Position numbers and translations under genes: made by a program | NCBI GenBank assembly: GCA_913058265.1 | Contig: CAJXPQ010000013.1 | Span: 29,585-93,584, forward strand | Reading direction: 5' to 3' | Source: an uncultured Oligoflexia bacterium | Lineage (GTDB): Bacteria; Bdellovibrionota; Bacteriovoracia; Bacteriovoracales; Bacteriovoracaceae | Length of the DNA: 64,000 nt | Shown here: positions 24,718-34,464 of the stretch, one piece after another | Layout of the letters: each line of letters opens with the position of its first letter | Numbering within the stretch: the stretch's first letter is position 1 | The notes under the pieces: generated by a model | Seen by the model: the letters and a program-made list of their open reading frames with translations, nothing else | Databases searched by the model: none | What the model was told of the DNA's origin: nothing

Positions 24718-24968
24718 GATTTAGTACCGTCAGCTTGTTCATCAAACTTATCTAGCTTTTGAGTTGTGTCTTTTTGTAACTCTGTGGGCGATACAGAAGC
24801 AGGCTTTCTGCTTATGGACTTTGTCTCATATAACTCGGGGTTATCTTTTAAAACAGTGCTGATATTATTCATCATCTGTTTATTAAATTTATTGAATTTC
24901 TGTTCGCTCTTGGCAAATGCCATTGTTGAGCATGCTAGAAGTACTATTGCAGGTAATATTAACTTCAT
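24711..24968 (-). CDS. Small exported protein
   Basis: 85 aa. ATG 24968 is preceded by GGGAGGGA, a strong ribosome site, so it is preferred to the track's 24989. The signal peptide MKLILPAIVLLACSTMAFA has an AFA cleavage site. The mature ~65 residues are polar and helix-prone (KFNKFNKQMMNNISTVLK) without Cys. No family is recognised. It overlaps the Cys-rich lipoprotein gene by a few nucleotides, so the two form a unit. Confidence 0.65.
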   Translation of the reverse strand: MKLILPAIVLLACSTMAFAKSEQKFNKFNKQMMNNISTVLKDNPELYETKSISRKPASVSPTELQKDTTQKLDKFDEQADGTKSW

Positions 24969-25053
24969 GGAATCCCTCCCCTTCAACACTCTGATCGGGA
25001 TTCCAGAAATTTTTCTTAACTAATTTATACTTGAGTCTACTCGTTTTATCTCA

Positions 25054-27033
25054 TTAAGGTACTGTGACAAAGATAATATTAGATCTCTCTTTAGCAGAGC
25101 TTCCATTAGTATTTGGGCCATATCTTGCCATTGAGCTAATCATGATTCCTATCGTTTCTCCACTTGAAGGAGAAAAACCTCTTAATTTACCATGGCTAAT
25201 ATGCGTGGCCAGAGCTGCGTATACACTAGGATGACCTCCCAATTTACAAGATTGTCCAGGTCTTAACCACTCCCAAGTTGCGGCGTGCCATTTTCCATCC
25301 TTTTTAACAATGATCCATGGGTTTGCATCAACTGTAACAAGGTTTCCACCGGCATCGGGTTTATCAGAAGTATACCTAGGCCAATTATGTCCACTATATG
25401 TCATACAAATTTTATCATCTGAAAAATCTACCTTCGATAGATTGACCGTCGTCTCCCAACTAGCAATATCCATATTTCCACCACCCGTTGCCCAAGTGAC
25501 ATCATCGATATTAAAGTCATCAGGTGCACCTATAGTCTCACCATTACCACCGCCTGAACCCTTTGGTTTAAGTTTCTTTGCACCATCTTCAATAGCAGGT
25601 AGTACTTTATTTACATCAACTGCAGTAGAGTAACTTTTTGTGAAGTACCACTTCACAAGAATAATATCAGCGATACGTAGACCTTTTGAATCTGGTCCGT
25701 AACCACGGTTATGCCAAGTATTATGAGCAATAATGTCTTTAGTGTTTACTTTATTCCACTCGGGAACATATCTTAGCTTATTAAGCCACTTCATCTTATC
25801 TTCTGAGAACTTATCTGATATCAATTTTCGATAGTCTCTGTTTGTAATGGCATTTAAGTTCGTTCCCAAAACTCTTTTTAAGTTATCAAAAGCAACTTGA
25901 TCAGCCGCCGCATTAGAAGGCTCAATTCCATAGACAATTAAGTTATCTTTTATTTCTGGGTTTGACTTAAGCGCTGCCCAAACGTCTGTAAAAGGACCAC
26001 CAACAACTAATGTGAACTCTCCTTTAGTCGTTTCTTCAACAATCTTACGAGAGAGATTACTAGGGCCATGATCCCCTAATTTATTGTTTCCAGCAAATAC
26101 TGGTACGCCCATAGATAGCTCTTCTCCTAACCTCTTTCCTGCTCCAGACTGAGAAGCCGCTGACCTCCCACAACCTGTAGTCGATGCTCCCATGAACTTT
26201 GGAAATGTATTATAAGAGGCTCCAAGCATTAATGTTGCTACCCAATCTTGAGGAGCATTTGTATCACCAGAGAACTGACACTCTTTTCTAGTATCGTTTG
26301 GATACTGAATATTTAAAGTTTGCACCATGTCATCTATATAACCCCAAGGTCCTCGAGGTATATCTTTTGCGACCTCGGTAGAAGTTTCTCCACTATTTCC
26401 ATAGTCAGTAGTACTACCGCTACTTGAACTACTACTACTAGAACTTCCACTACTACTGGAGCTTGAACTACTGCTAGACCTAGGTACGGCCTTATCTGAT
26501 GGACGACACATACCTTCCTTGTATCCATGTCTTAGATAATGTTGAATAGGTGTCATTCCAGATGCAGCCAATTTAGGTCTCGTGGACGCATAATCAGCAG
26601 GTGTACATATGTTTGGATTACTAATACTTTTTGCTGCTGCGCTATTTGGTCTACACATCCCTTCTGCTTTTCCATGTCTTTGGTAATGTACCTCTGCAGT
26701 CATTCCACCTGCAACAACGTCAGGTCTAATTTTTAAATAATCTTCAGGGTGACAATCTTTAGCTCCTACTGGACTATTACTAGCACCGGCACTATTGGAC
26801 CTATCAGACTCTGGCTCAAGGCTTCTGCTTCTATCTTGACCATTATTACCAGTGGGGTTACACATACCCTCATTTTTCCCATGTCTTGTGTAATGTACTT
26901 GTGCTGACATGCCTGCCGCAACAACATCCGGCCTAGCTCTTAAATACTCAGCTGGAGTACAATTAGCTGCATATGTCATTTGTGAGTAAAACACAGTAAT
27001 AAATAGTACTTTAAAAAACTGGCCAATCTTCAT
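25054..27033 (-). CDS. Secreted multidomain protein: three Cys-capped repeats, Ser-rich linker, nucleoside-hydrolase-like core
   Basis: 659 aa with a signal peptide (VLFITVFYSQMTYA). Residues ~25-180 hold three copies of a ~36-residue module bounded by Cys, of the form C-x4-Y-x3-RPDVVA-x-GM-x4-HY-x-RHG-x2-EGMC. A Ser/Gly linker follows (~185-215). The central domain contains FTLVVGGPFTDVWAALKSNP, reminiscent of inosine/uridine hydrolase folds, and TWHNRGYGPDSKG. The C-terminal domain (~510-659) has YSGHNWPRYTSDK, WHAATWEWLRPGQSCK and RSNIIFVTVP and may bind a ligand. AGGAG precedes the ATG. Probably a surface or released hydrolase; the activity is not proven. Confidence 0.7.
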   Translation of the reverse strand: MKIGQFFKVLFITVFYSQMTYAANCTPAEYLRARPDVVAAGMSAQVHYTRHGKNEGMCNPTGNNGQDRSRSLEPESDRSNSAGASNSPVGAKDCHPEDYLKIRPDVVAGGMTAEVHYQRHGKAEGMCRPNSAAAKSISNPNICTPADYASTRPKLAASGMTPIQHYLRHGYKEGMCRPSDKAVPRSSSSSSSSSSGSSSSSSSSSGSTTDYGNSGETSTEVAKDIPRGPWGYIDDMVQTLNIQYPNDTRKECQFSGDTNAPQDWVATLMLGASYNTFPKFMGASTTGCGRSAASQSGAGKRLGEELSMGVPVFAGNNKLGDHGPSNLSRKIVEETTKGEFTLVVGGPFTDVWAALKSNPEIKDNLIVYGIEPSNAAADQVAFDNLKRVLGTNLNAITNRDYRKLISDKFSEDKMKWLNKLRYVPEWNKVNTKDIIAHNTWHNRGYGPDSKGLRIADIILVKWYFTKSYSTAVDVNKVLPAIEDGAKKLKPKGSGGGNGETIGAPDDFNIDDVTWATGGGNMDIASWETTVNLSKVDFSDDKICMTYSGHNWPRYTSDKPDAGGNLVTVDANPWIIVKKDGKWHAATWEWLRPGQSCKLGGHPSVYAALATHISHGKLRGFSPSSGETIGIMISSMARYGPNTNGSSAKERSNIIFVTVP

Positions 27034-27111
27034 ATGCTTCTCCTAAAAATTAAGTATCTCAATTCTAACACTTTGAAATGTTTACTCAAAATGAGGCTTC
27101 AACATACGCTA

Positions 27112-27120
27112 AATATAGCA
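27112..27120 (-). promoter_or_regulatory. Possible extended -10 promoter for the secreted repeat protein
   Basis: Minus strand TGCTATATT fits an extended -10 (TG-n-TATAAT), about 80 nt upstream of the ATG. No clear -35 is seen. The sequence TTAAGTATCT also occurs twice in this gap, at 27050-27059 and 27144-27153. Confidence 0.3.
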
Positions 27121-27206
27121 GATATTGCCTTAGGGAATGAAAGTTAAGTATCTGAAAGTACGATGTCTTTTTAGAGCCTAGATATATTGGCAATTAGGCA
27201 AAAAAA

Positions 27207-27224
27207 AGGAGCTTTTCAGCTCCT
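27207..27224 (-). terminator. Intrinsic terminator of typA
   Basis: AGGAGCT and AGCTCCT around a 4-nt loop; on the minus strand the hairpin is followed by an unbroken run of Ts, just after the typA stop. Confidence 0.88.
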
Positions 27225-27232
27225 CTTTTAAG

Positions 27233-29044
27233 TTATCTTTTTACTGATCTTTCACTAGATTTAAGAACCATTTTCCTGATTCTAATATTTTCTGGAGTTA
27301 CTTCAACCCACTCATCTTCCTCGATCCAATCAAGTGCCCACTCAAGTGTTCTCTGAGGAGTTGGTGGAAGAACAATATTTTCATCCTTACCAGCAGTTCT
27401 TACTGCAGTCAGATGTTTTTCACGACAAACATTAATATTTAAATCATTTGGTCTTGTATGCTCACCTACAACCATTCCTTCATAAACTTTTTCTTGAGTT
27501 TTAACGAATTGTTGTCCAGAAGCTAAGATTCCAAAAAGAGCATAGGGAGTTGTTACCCCAGATCTATCTGAAATAAGTGCACCGTTTTGACGTGATAGCA
27601 TCTTACCAACGAATTCTCCATACCCAAGGAAGTAAGAACTCATAAGTCCTTCACCACGAGTTGCCGTTAAAAATTCAGATCTAAATCCGATTAAACCACG
27701 ACTTGGAACTTTAAATTCAATTCTTGTTCTTGTATCACCAATTGGCGCCATTGCTTCCATAAGACCCTTACGAACTCCCATGGCTTCAGTTACAACACCA
27801 GTTGACTCATTAGGAACATCAAAAACAACTTTTTCATATGGCTCTTGCTTAACTCCATCAACATCTTTCATAAGAACTTGTGGTCTTGCAATCATAAGCT
27901 CGTAACCAGCGCGTCTGATTTCTTCAAAAACGATAGCGACTTGAAGCTCGCCTCTGGCCTTTAAGATAAAGACTTTAGGATCTTCTGTTTTTTCATATTG
28001 TAATGAAACGTTTTTACGAATAGCTTCGTGTAAAAATTCCTCTAGTTTTCTTGAAGTAAGGTATTCACCTTCTTGACCTGATAAAGGTGAAGTCGAAACA
28101 GAAACACGTACAGCAACAGTAGGTGGATCAACTTCAATTCTCTCTAACGCCTGAGGATTCTCCATTGAAGTAATTGTGTCTCCAATATGAGCATCATCAA
28201 CTCCGTTTATAATAACAATTTCACCTGCATCTGCATTATCAACTTCTTTAAAGCCAAGGCCATCAAAGATTTGTATTTTTCCGACTTTAATTTGTTTAGG
28301 TTTACCTGTTGCATTGATCCAGTTATATGGCTTATTTGCAATTAACCTTCCGCTTGAAATTCTTCCAATCATTAATGTTCCAAGATATTTTGAGTAATCA
28401 AGGTTAGCAACTAATAATTGTAAGTTCCCATCACTATCAAGTTCAGCTTCTGGGAAATAATCACCAATAAAGAAGTCTAGTAATGGAGATAAGTTACCAT
28501 CTCTAGCTGATGGGTCATCAGATGCATATCCGTCTCGCCCAGAGCCAAAAAAGAATGGAAGGTCTAAATCAAACTCTTCAACGCCTGCAAGATCAACTAA
28601 CTCTAAAATTAAATCTTCTATTTCTGATTGAACTTCTACATGTCTTTCATCATGACGATCAATTTTATTAATCATGACACCGATTTTAATTCCTTGCTCA
28701 ATAGCTTTTTGTAAAACAAATCGTGTTTGCGGAAGCGGACCTTCAGCTGCATCAACTAAAAGTACAATACCATCAACCATCATTAGAGATCTTTCAACTT
28801 CTCCACCAAAGTCAGCATGGCCTGGAGTATCTAATAAGTTGATTTTATAATCTTTCCATTTAAAGGCACAGTTTTTAGCAGAGATAGTGATCCCACGCTC
28901 TTTTTCTAATTCTCCAGAGTCCATAACTCTATCAGCGACTTGCTCATGAGCTTCAAAAAGCCCTGATTGTTTTAACAGTTCATCAACAAGTGTCGTTTTC
29001 CCATGATCAACGTGAGCAACGATTGCAACATTTTTTAGTTTCAT
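27233..29044 (-). CDS. typA: Ribosome-associated translational GTPase TypA/BipA
   Basis: 603 aa, full family length. G motifs: [20 protein letters not shown] (P-loop), [15 protein letters not shown] (G3), [12 protein letters not shown] (G4). EF-G-like domains II, III and V follow, with [18 protein letters not shown] and the TypA-specific [14 protein letters not shown], and a C-terminal block with [16 protein letters not shown]. It acts on the ribosome in 50S assembly and stress adaptation. GGAG lies 5 nt before the ATG. A terminator directly follows, so this is a single-gene unit or the end of one. Confidence 0.96.
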   Translation of the reverse strand: MKLKNVAIVAHVDHGKTTLVDELLKQSGLFEAHEQVADRVMDSGELEKERGITISAKNCAFKWKDYKINLLDTPGHADFGGEVERSLMMVDGIVLLVDAAEGPLPQTRFVLQKAIEQGIKIGVMINKIDRHDERHVEVQSEIEDLILELVDLAGVEEFDLDLPFFFGSGRDGYASDDPSARDGNLSPLLDFFIGDYFPEAELDSDGNLQLLVANLDYSKYLGTLMIGRISSGRLIANKPYNWINATGKPKQIKVGKIQIFDGLGFKEVDNADAGEIVIINGVDDAHIGDTITSMENPQALERIEVDPPTVAVRVSVSTSPLSGQEGEYLTSRKLEEFLHEAIRKNVSLQYEKTEDPKVFILKARGELQVAIVFEEIRRAGYELMIARPQVLMKDVDGVKQEPYEKVVFDVPNESTGVVTEAMGVRKGLMEAMAPIGDTRTRIEFKVPSRGLIGFRSEFLTATRGEGLMSSYFLGYGEFVGKMLSRQNGALISDRSGVTTPYALFGILASGQQFVKTQEKVYEGMVVGEHTRPNDLNINVCREKHLTAVRTAGKDENIVLPPTPQRTLEWALDWIEEDEWVEVTPENIRIRKMVLKSSERSVKR

Positions 29045-29259
29045 TTTTTCTCCAGAAAATTATTTTGCGGCAGTATGCCATATTATTAACTAGAGTGTCA
29101 CCCAAAATTGAGCCATTTAATTGGCCGATCTATGCTTATCAAAAGTCGCTTAATAATGAGTAATTCAACCAAAGACAAGAAAGCATCCAACCCACTGATA
29201 TTACGGAGCATAATGATTAGAACTAATAATTATGTTTAGAGGGGTAATTAAAATATGTA

Positions 29260-30807
29260 TTAATTAAAACTTCGGATTATCGATTCTGCAATCTTTATCC
29301 CATCAACAGCTGCAGAAGTAATACCACCAGCATACCCTGCTCCCTCGCCGCAAGGATAAAGTCCTTTATGGCTAGTGGACTCAAAAGTTTCTTTATCGCG
29401 AAGAATTGTTATTGGAGAGGATGTACGTGTTTCAGGAGCAATTAAAACTGCTTCATCACTTGAAAAGCCCTTCATCTTTTTATCAAACTCGATTAAGGCA
29501 TTTTTTAAGTGCTCATTTATAAAATCGGGAAATATTTCTCTAATATCCGTTTTGAACAGGCCACTTGGAGAAGAAGTTTTTGGTAAGTCTGTATCATCCA
29601 ACTTTCCACGAAGAAACTCTCCTACCGTCATTGCAGGAAGTCGTCTTCCATCGGACTTAGCAGTTGAAACTCTAAAGGCTTTTTGTTCGATAGCATGCTG
29701 AAAGTCCATTCCCTGTAAGGGATGATCAAGATCGTAATCTTTGCCAGCATTAACCGTGACAACAAGAGCAGAGTTAGACCAACGAGAGTTTCTGGCATAG
29801 TTACTCATACCGTTGACTACAATACCATCGGTTTCAGTCCCACTTGAAAGCACATAACCACCTGGGCACATACAAAAGCTATATGTCCCTTTATCCGTCG
29901 TTTTATCAAAGTGTGAAAGTCTATATCTTGCTGCACCTAAAAATTCACTTTCATGATATTCACCATGTTGAATTTCATCTATTGTTGCTCTTGGATGCTC
30001 AATTCGAACACCAACTGCAAAGTCCTTTGGCCTAATGGCTATATCATTCTCAAAAACATGATGATACATCCCACCTGCGGAGTGTCCAGTTGCTAGGATT
30101 ACGTGATCAGATAAAAGTTCTTCACCAGAACTAAGCTTAACCCCAACAACCTTATTATCTTTAAAAAGAAGCTCAGTTGCGGCTAAATTGGTTAGAATCT
30201 TATGCCCTTGGTCTTTAAGTTGATCTGAAATTTTAGTAATTATTTTTCGAATCTTATTTGAGCCAAGATGTGGATTGGATAAATAAGCTGTGTCTGCAGG
30301 TGCACCGAATTCAACAAACTTATTCATAACATATTGAATAAAAGGAGATTTAATTCGCGTGATAAGCTTTCCGTCAGAGAAAAGTCCAGCTCCTCCCTCT
30401 CCATAGCACACATTACTGTCAGTATTTAAAACGCCTTTCTTCCAATACTTTGAAATATGCAGCATTCTCTTATTCGCCTCATCTCCACGCTCAATAATCG
30501 TAGTAGGTATTCCATATTCAGCAAATCTTAAAGCAGCAAATAAACCAGCAGGGCCTGCACCAATGATAATTGGTATTGAATTAAGACTTGTATTTTTGTT
30601 AAAAGATTCTGTGGCAGAACCAAACTCTTGACCCTTCTCAATGACTTCAAGCGTGTAGAGATAAACAGGCTTCTTTCCTCTAGGTGCACCTCTCGCATCC
30701 AAGCTCTTAGACAAAATTCTAAACTCAATAATTTCTGGAAACTTAGACTTTAAATAAGATTCAATCTCGCCATCAAAGTCGAGCTTAGCTTGTATTTTTT
30801 TCGACAT
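29260..30807 (-). CDS. FAD-dependent dehydrogenase of the COG2509 type
   Basis: 515 aa. A ~90-residue N-terminal domain (LKSKFPEIIEFRILSKSLDA, then KKPVYLYTLEV) precedes the FAD Rossmann motif IIIGAGPAGLFAALRFAEYG, followed by CYGEGGAGLFSDGKL, VILATGHSAGGMYHHVF, SFCMCPGGYVLS and, at the C-terminus, YPCGEGAGYAGGITSAAVDG closing the FAD site. The substrate of this widespread family is unknown. There is no ribosome site; TATAAA sits 8 nt before the ATG on the minus strand, so a very short or absent leader is possible. It is divergent from cinA. Confidence 0.88.
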   Translation of the reverse strand: MSKKIQAKLDFDGEIESYLKSKFPEIIEFRILSKSLDARGAPRGKKPVYLYTLEVIEKGQEFGSATESFNKNTSLNSIPIIIGAGPAGLFAALRFAEYGIPTTIIERGDEANKRMLHISKYWKKGVLNTDSNVCYGEGGAGLFSDGKLITRIKSPFIQYVMNKFVEFGAPADTAYLSNPHLGSNKIRKIITKISDQLKDQGHKILTNLAATELLFKDNKVVGVKLSSGEELLSDHVILATGHSAGGMYHHVFENDIAIRPKDFAVGVRIEHPRATIDEIQHGEYHESEFLGAARYRLSHFDKTTDKGTYSFCMCPGGYVLSSGTETDGIVVNGMSNYARNSRWSNSALVVTVNAGKDYDLDHPLQGMDFQHAIEQKAFRVSTAKSDGRRLPAMTVGEFLRGKLDDTDLPKTSSPSGLFKTDIREIFPDFINEHLKNALIEFDKKMKGFSSDEAVLIAPETRTSSPITILRDKETFESTSHKGLYPCGEGAGYAGGITSAAVDGIKIAESIIRSFN

Positions 30808-30889
30808 ATTGAGTATTTATAGTAATTTAGCTTTAATGCCTATAAAATAGTCTAAAAGTTGATAATAATTACTGTATTTAGGAAGGAAT

Positions 30890-32131
30890 ATGAAATTTGA
30901 CCTCATCATTATTGGAAATGAGCTCCTAAATGGGAAAATCCAAGATTTAAACGCTCATTTCTTGGCGACTGAACTTTATAATCGAGGCGATGAACTACGT
31001 AAGGTTCATGTCATAAAGGACTCTGAAAAAGAATTCGAAATGGCGATTGCAGAGTCTAAGCTTTACTCCGATGTCATCATTACCACAGGAGGTCTAGGTC
31101 CTACTCAAGACGACTTAACAAAAACCATGTTTGCTAAAATCTTTAATAAAGAAGTCGTCTACAACACAGATGCCTATAAAGTGGCCAAAGGCCATTATGA
31201 TCGAGGAGAAAGAGAGTATAACTTAGACATCATCGATTATCACAATCTTCCACTTGAATTCAATTCTCTTGCAAATCCTATTGGTTATGCGCCTGGTATT
31301 CATTACCAGGAAGATGATGTTCACTTTTTTGCAACACCAGGAGTTCCATCGGAATTTCAAGTAATGCTATGTGAAATCATCCTACCAAAGATACCTAAAC
31401 CCAGTTTGAAGTCAAAGCATGTCATTATCAAAACATGGAAGATACCTGAATCAAAAATTTTTCATGAATTTGCGCCAGAGCTTTGGAAAGATCTTGAAAC
31501 CATAGGTGAAGTCAGCTCCCTACCACATATTTCAGGTGTTGATATCGGTGTAAAAATTAGTGGATCTACTGAAGTAGAGATTGAGCAAAAAGAAAAAAAA
31601 GTTATAGCACTAGTTTCTGCCACAGAAATTAAAGACTATATTTGGCACATAGGACCGGAGTCACTTGAAGAAGTTATAGTGACAAAAGCAAAACAAAAAA
31701 AACTAACCATTGGTTTTGCTGAAAGTTGTACTGGAGGACTATGCGCAAGTCGCATAACCGATATCAGCGGCTCATCTGCTGTTTTCTGGGGAAGTATTGT
31801 AAGCTATGCTAATGAAGTTAAAACAAAATCGCTAGAGGTTAAAACTGAGACCTTAAAAGATCACGGTGCTGTATCGAAAAAAACAGCCCGTGAAATGGCC
31901 CTAGGAGCGAGAGAGCAATTACAAGTTGATATTGCCATTTCCACTACTGGAATAGCTGGACCAGGCGGCGGATCAATTGAGAAGCCAGTTGGAACCGTTG
32001 GAATAGGAGTATCCACTGTCAGTGGTACAAAGAGTAAAATCTATAATTTCAAAGGAAGTAGAAAGGCCTTAAAACAAAGATTTTCTCAAGCTGCACTGAT
32101 GATTTTATTGGAAGAAATCACACATCTTTAA
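30890..32131 (+). CDS. cinA: CinA: competence/damage-inducible protein with nicotinamide-nucleotide amidohydrolase domain
   Basis: 413 aa with the ribosome site AGGAAGGA. The N-terminal MoCF/COG1058 domain has IGNELLNGKIQDLNAHFLA, VIITTGGLGPTQDDLTK and FATPGVPSEF. The C-terminal PncC domain has FAESCTGGLCASRITDISG, FWGSIVSYANEVK and STTGIAGPGGGS, and deamidates NMN in pyridine-nucleotide recycling. Both domains appear complete. The last 14 nt overlap the convergent M48 protease gene. Confidence 0.94.
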   Translation: MKFDLIIIGNELLNGKIQDLNAHFLATELYNRGDELRKVHVIKDSEKEFEMAIAESKLYSDVIITTGGLGPTQDDLTKTMFAKIFNKEVVYNTDAYKVAKGHYDRGEREYNLDIIDYHNLPLEFNSLANPIGYAPGIHYQEDDVHFFATPGVPSEFQVMLCEIILPKIPKPSLKSKHVIIKTWKIPESKIFHEFAPELWKDLETIGEVSSLPHISGVDIGVKISGSTEVEIEQKEKKVIALVSATEIKDYIWHIGPESLEEVIVTKAKQKKLTIGFAESCTGGLCASRITDISGSSAVFWGSIVSYANEVKTKSLEVKTETLKDHGAVSKKTAREMALGAREQLQVDIAISTTGIAGPGGGSIEKPVGTVGIGVSTVSGTKSKIYNFKGSRKALKQRFSQAALMILLEEITHL

Positions 32132-33857
32132 GAGCAATACCCGGAACCCCAATTGACTGTGTTATAAGACAAAAGATAAGTCTTTCCTTGTCAGAGATTT
32201 TACTATCAGAGACAATAATTTTTTTCGCTAACTTACAAAGTAGCTCTTTATCTTTAGGCTTAGCAAAACGAAGCCATTTCAATGAGTCCATGATATTGAG
32301 GTAGCCTAACTCACTCTTAAGTATGAAGTTGATTGATTTTTCTTCAGAGACTAGGTCTATAAAGTTAATATCTGTACTATCACCTTCATAATATAGATAG
32401 CTCAAAAGCATTGAAGCATACTTATAAAATTCATTAGAGGATAAATCTTTTATTGGAAGTTTTTCTTCAACAAGTACTGGTCTCAAGTAGGAAAGAATAA
32501 GAAACTCCATAAATTTGATTTTACTATCCTTAATAACTTCTTCTTTTAAAGACTTATATATTCCCTCTTTCTCAGTAGAGTCTAATCTTCTAATAAAAGG
32601 GACTACTGCTTCGAGATAATGAATTTTGGTATCAGTATTTAAATTTTTAATTTCATCTAACTCATTTTGCATAAAAGGAATAATCATATCAGCAATAGAT
32701 TTATCAGATGAGACTTGTCCTTGAGGCAACTTATTTAAAAAGAAGAACATTGGACCTAAATAGGCCATAGCTGACTTGAAGCTTTCAGGCCCTATAATTT
32801 CTTCTTTCTTTGTATTCTTTTTTCTTAAAGAGTCTTGTCTCTCTCTTTGAATTGAATACATATTTTCTCGAACCTTAAGTAGATTCTCTTCTGTAAGTTC
32901 TTTTACATTATAATTTTCTTTGATTGCCAGAATTCTTTTTTCAGTTGCTGGGTGAGTATCAAAAGAAAAAAAACTCTTTGTTGGATCTGAAATACACATA
33001 TGACTAGCATCATCCACATGAGAACTTTTCAACTGACTACCCTGCACATTTGCCATGATTTTGACGAGTACTCCAACCATACTATCAGGGTTCCTTGTGA
33101 ATTGAACACTTGAAGCATCAGCGAGATACTCTCTTTCTTTAGAAATTTTAGACTTAAGCCATCCGGCCACAAGATATCCAATTCCTCCTAGCGCAAAAAA
33201 GATAGCTCCGATACCTGCTGCCCCATTTCCTTTTTTTCTAGATCTACGACCTGATGATCTCAGCAATAAACGGCCCAACTTAAATATAATAAGTAAGCCT
33301 GCTAAAGTACCCGTTAGTTTTAGATTTAAATTCATATCACCGTTTAAAATATGACTAAACTCATGGGCCACAACTGCTTGTAGTTCATCACGAGTAAGAT
33401 TCTCTAGCGCACCTCTAGTCACACAAATACCTGCATTATGAATATCAAAGCCACAAGCAAAGGCATTTATTGAACTCTCAGGAAGGTAATACACAGAAGG
33501 AATGGGAACTCCTGAGGCAATACTCATCTCTTCTACAATATTTAAATATTGCTCAAATATGAAATCTTCCTGAACACCAGAAATCTCAATACCTCCAAGA
33601 TTAGTAAAAATAGAGCTCGGATTTCGACGCAAATACTCTGTCTTAATCAAAGAGACTATGGAGATAAAGCCGAAGCTTCCTAAGGACGAGTAAACGAAAA
33701 TAGTTAACACCATATTTTCCGTGTCAAAAGAGTCTTTTAGATAGATTGAAAGCGAGATTCCAATCAGAACAGAGACAGTGAGGACAGAAGAAAAGAATAA
33801 AACAAGTAAGTTTCTTGTCTTCTGCTTTGCCTCATATTGTGCTTCGAAGAAGTTCAT
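32118..33857 (-). CDS. M48-family membrane zinc metalloprotease (HtpX-like) with long C-terminal extension
   Basis: 579 aa, about twice the length of HtpX. Two N-terminal membrane helices (20-80), then the protease domain with PESSINAFACGFDIHNAGICVTRG, the zinc site AVVAHEFSHILNGDMNLN (HExxH) and KEREYLADASSVQFT, which provides the third zinc ligand. Two further membrane helices lie between. About 260 C-terminal residues are helical and probably cytoplasmic or periplasmic; no domain is recognised there. It follows lemA by 6 nt; LemA and HtpX-like pairs are a recurrent envelope-quality unit. Confidence 0.9.
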   Translation of the reverse strand: MNFFEAQYEAKQKTRNLLVLFFSSVLTVSVLIGISLSIYLKDSFDTENMVLTIFVYSSLGSFGFISIVSLIKTEYLRRNPSSIFTNLGGIEISGVQEDFIFEQYLNIVEEMSIASGVPIPSVYYLPESSINAFACGFDIHNAGICVTRGALENLTRDELQAVVAHEFSHILNGDMNLNLKLTGTLAGLLIIFKLGRLLLRSSGRRSRKKGNGAAGIGAIFFALGGIGYLVAGWLKSKISKEREYLADASSVQFTRNPDSMVGVLVKIMANVQGSQLKSSHVDDASHMCISDPTKSFFSFDTHPATEKRILAIKENYNVKELTEENLLKVRENMYSIQRERQDSLRKKNTKKEEIIGPESFKSAMAYLGPMFFFLNKLPQGQVSSDKSIADMIIPFMQNELDEIKNLNTDTKIHYLEAVVPFIRRLDSTEKEGIYKSLKEEVIKDSKIKFMEFLILSYLRPVLVEEKLPIKDLSSNEFYKYASMLLSYLYYEGDSTDINFIDLVSEEKSINFILKSELGYLNIMDSLKWLRFAKPKDKELLCKLAKKIIVSDSKISDKERLIFCLITQSIGVPGIALKDV

Positions 33858-33863
33858 ATGATA

Positions 33864-34463
33864 TTAAAACTGAACTTTTACTGCTTCTCGCATCTTTACA
33901 TCTTCAACTTCAAGTTGAGGTACATCTCTGTACTGAAACATATTGGCAATTATACTTTGTGGAAATTGTTGTATACCTATATTATAAGTCATCACAGAAT
34001 CATTATAATTTTGTCTTGAGAAGGAAACCTTGTTCTCCGTAGAAGTAAGCTCTTCCATTAGTGCCTTGATATTTTCATTGGCCTTAAGATCAGGATAGTT
34101 TTCAAATAGTGCCATAAAGCTTCCCATAGATGCTCCAAGCGCCCCCTCAGTCTTATTGAAAGTTTTAGCTGCTCCTGCATTTGAAGGGTCTGCCTTTAAT
34201 GCTTGAGCTGCAGAGTGAGCTTGATTTCTAGCGAGAATAACAGCTTCTAATGTTTCTTTCTCATGTTCCATGTACTTTTTAGCTGTTTCCACAAGATTGG
34301 GTATTAATTCAAACCTTCGTTGAAGCTGAACATCGATTTGTGAGAATGAATTCTTATAAATATTGGCAAGACGAATGATCCCATTATATATTGAGATAAG
34401 ATATCCAATAAACAAAAATATTCCAACTATAAATACTAAACCAACAACCAAAATTGTGTTCAT
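33864..34463 (-). CDS. LemA family protein
   Basis: 199 aa. One N-terminal membrane helix (VVGLVFIVGIFLFIGYLI), then the helical LemA domain: NIYKNSFSQIDVQLQRRFEL, IPNLVETAKKYMEHEKETLE, ENYPDLKANENIKALMEEL, ENKVSFSRQNYNDSVMTYN and QFPQSIIANMFQYRD. I start at ATG 34463, with AAGGA 8 nt upstream, not the track's 34487. The ATG comes 1 nt after the stop of the frame-restored upstream regulator gene, so the three genes form an operon with the M48 protease. Confidence 0.93.
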   Translation of the reverse strand: MNTILVVGLVFIVGIFLFIGYLISIYNGIIRLANIYKNSFSQIDVQLQRRFELIPNLVETAKKYMEHEKETLEAVILARNQAHSAAQALKADPSNAGAAKTFNKTEGALGASMGSFMALFENYPDLKANENIKALMEELTSTENKVSFSRQNYNDSVMTYNIGIQQFPQSIIANMFQYRDVPQLEVEDVKMREAVKVQF

Positions 34464-34464
34464 A

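Noticed and set aside
26334-26528. Val/Glu-rich ORF inside the secreted repeat protein gene
   Set aside because: Alternate-frame reading of the Ser-rich linker; no ribosome site or independent support.
29156-29239. 27-codon plus-strand ORF (MSNSTKDKK...) in the gap upstream of typA
   Set aside because: No ribosome site, no hydrophobic or other recognisable character, and length within chance expectation. The gap otherwise shows nothing I can support.
32118-32131. Overlap of cinA and the M48 protease gene as a truncation
   Set aside because: Both C-terminal domains appear complete; the 14-nt convergent overlap is ordinary in this compact genome.
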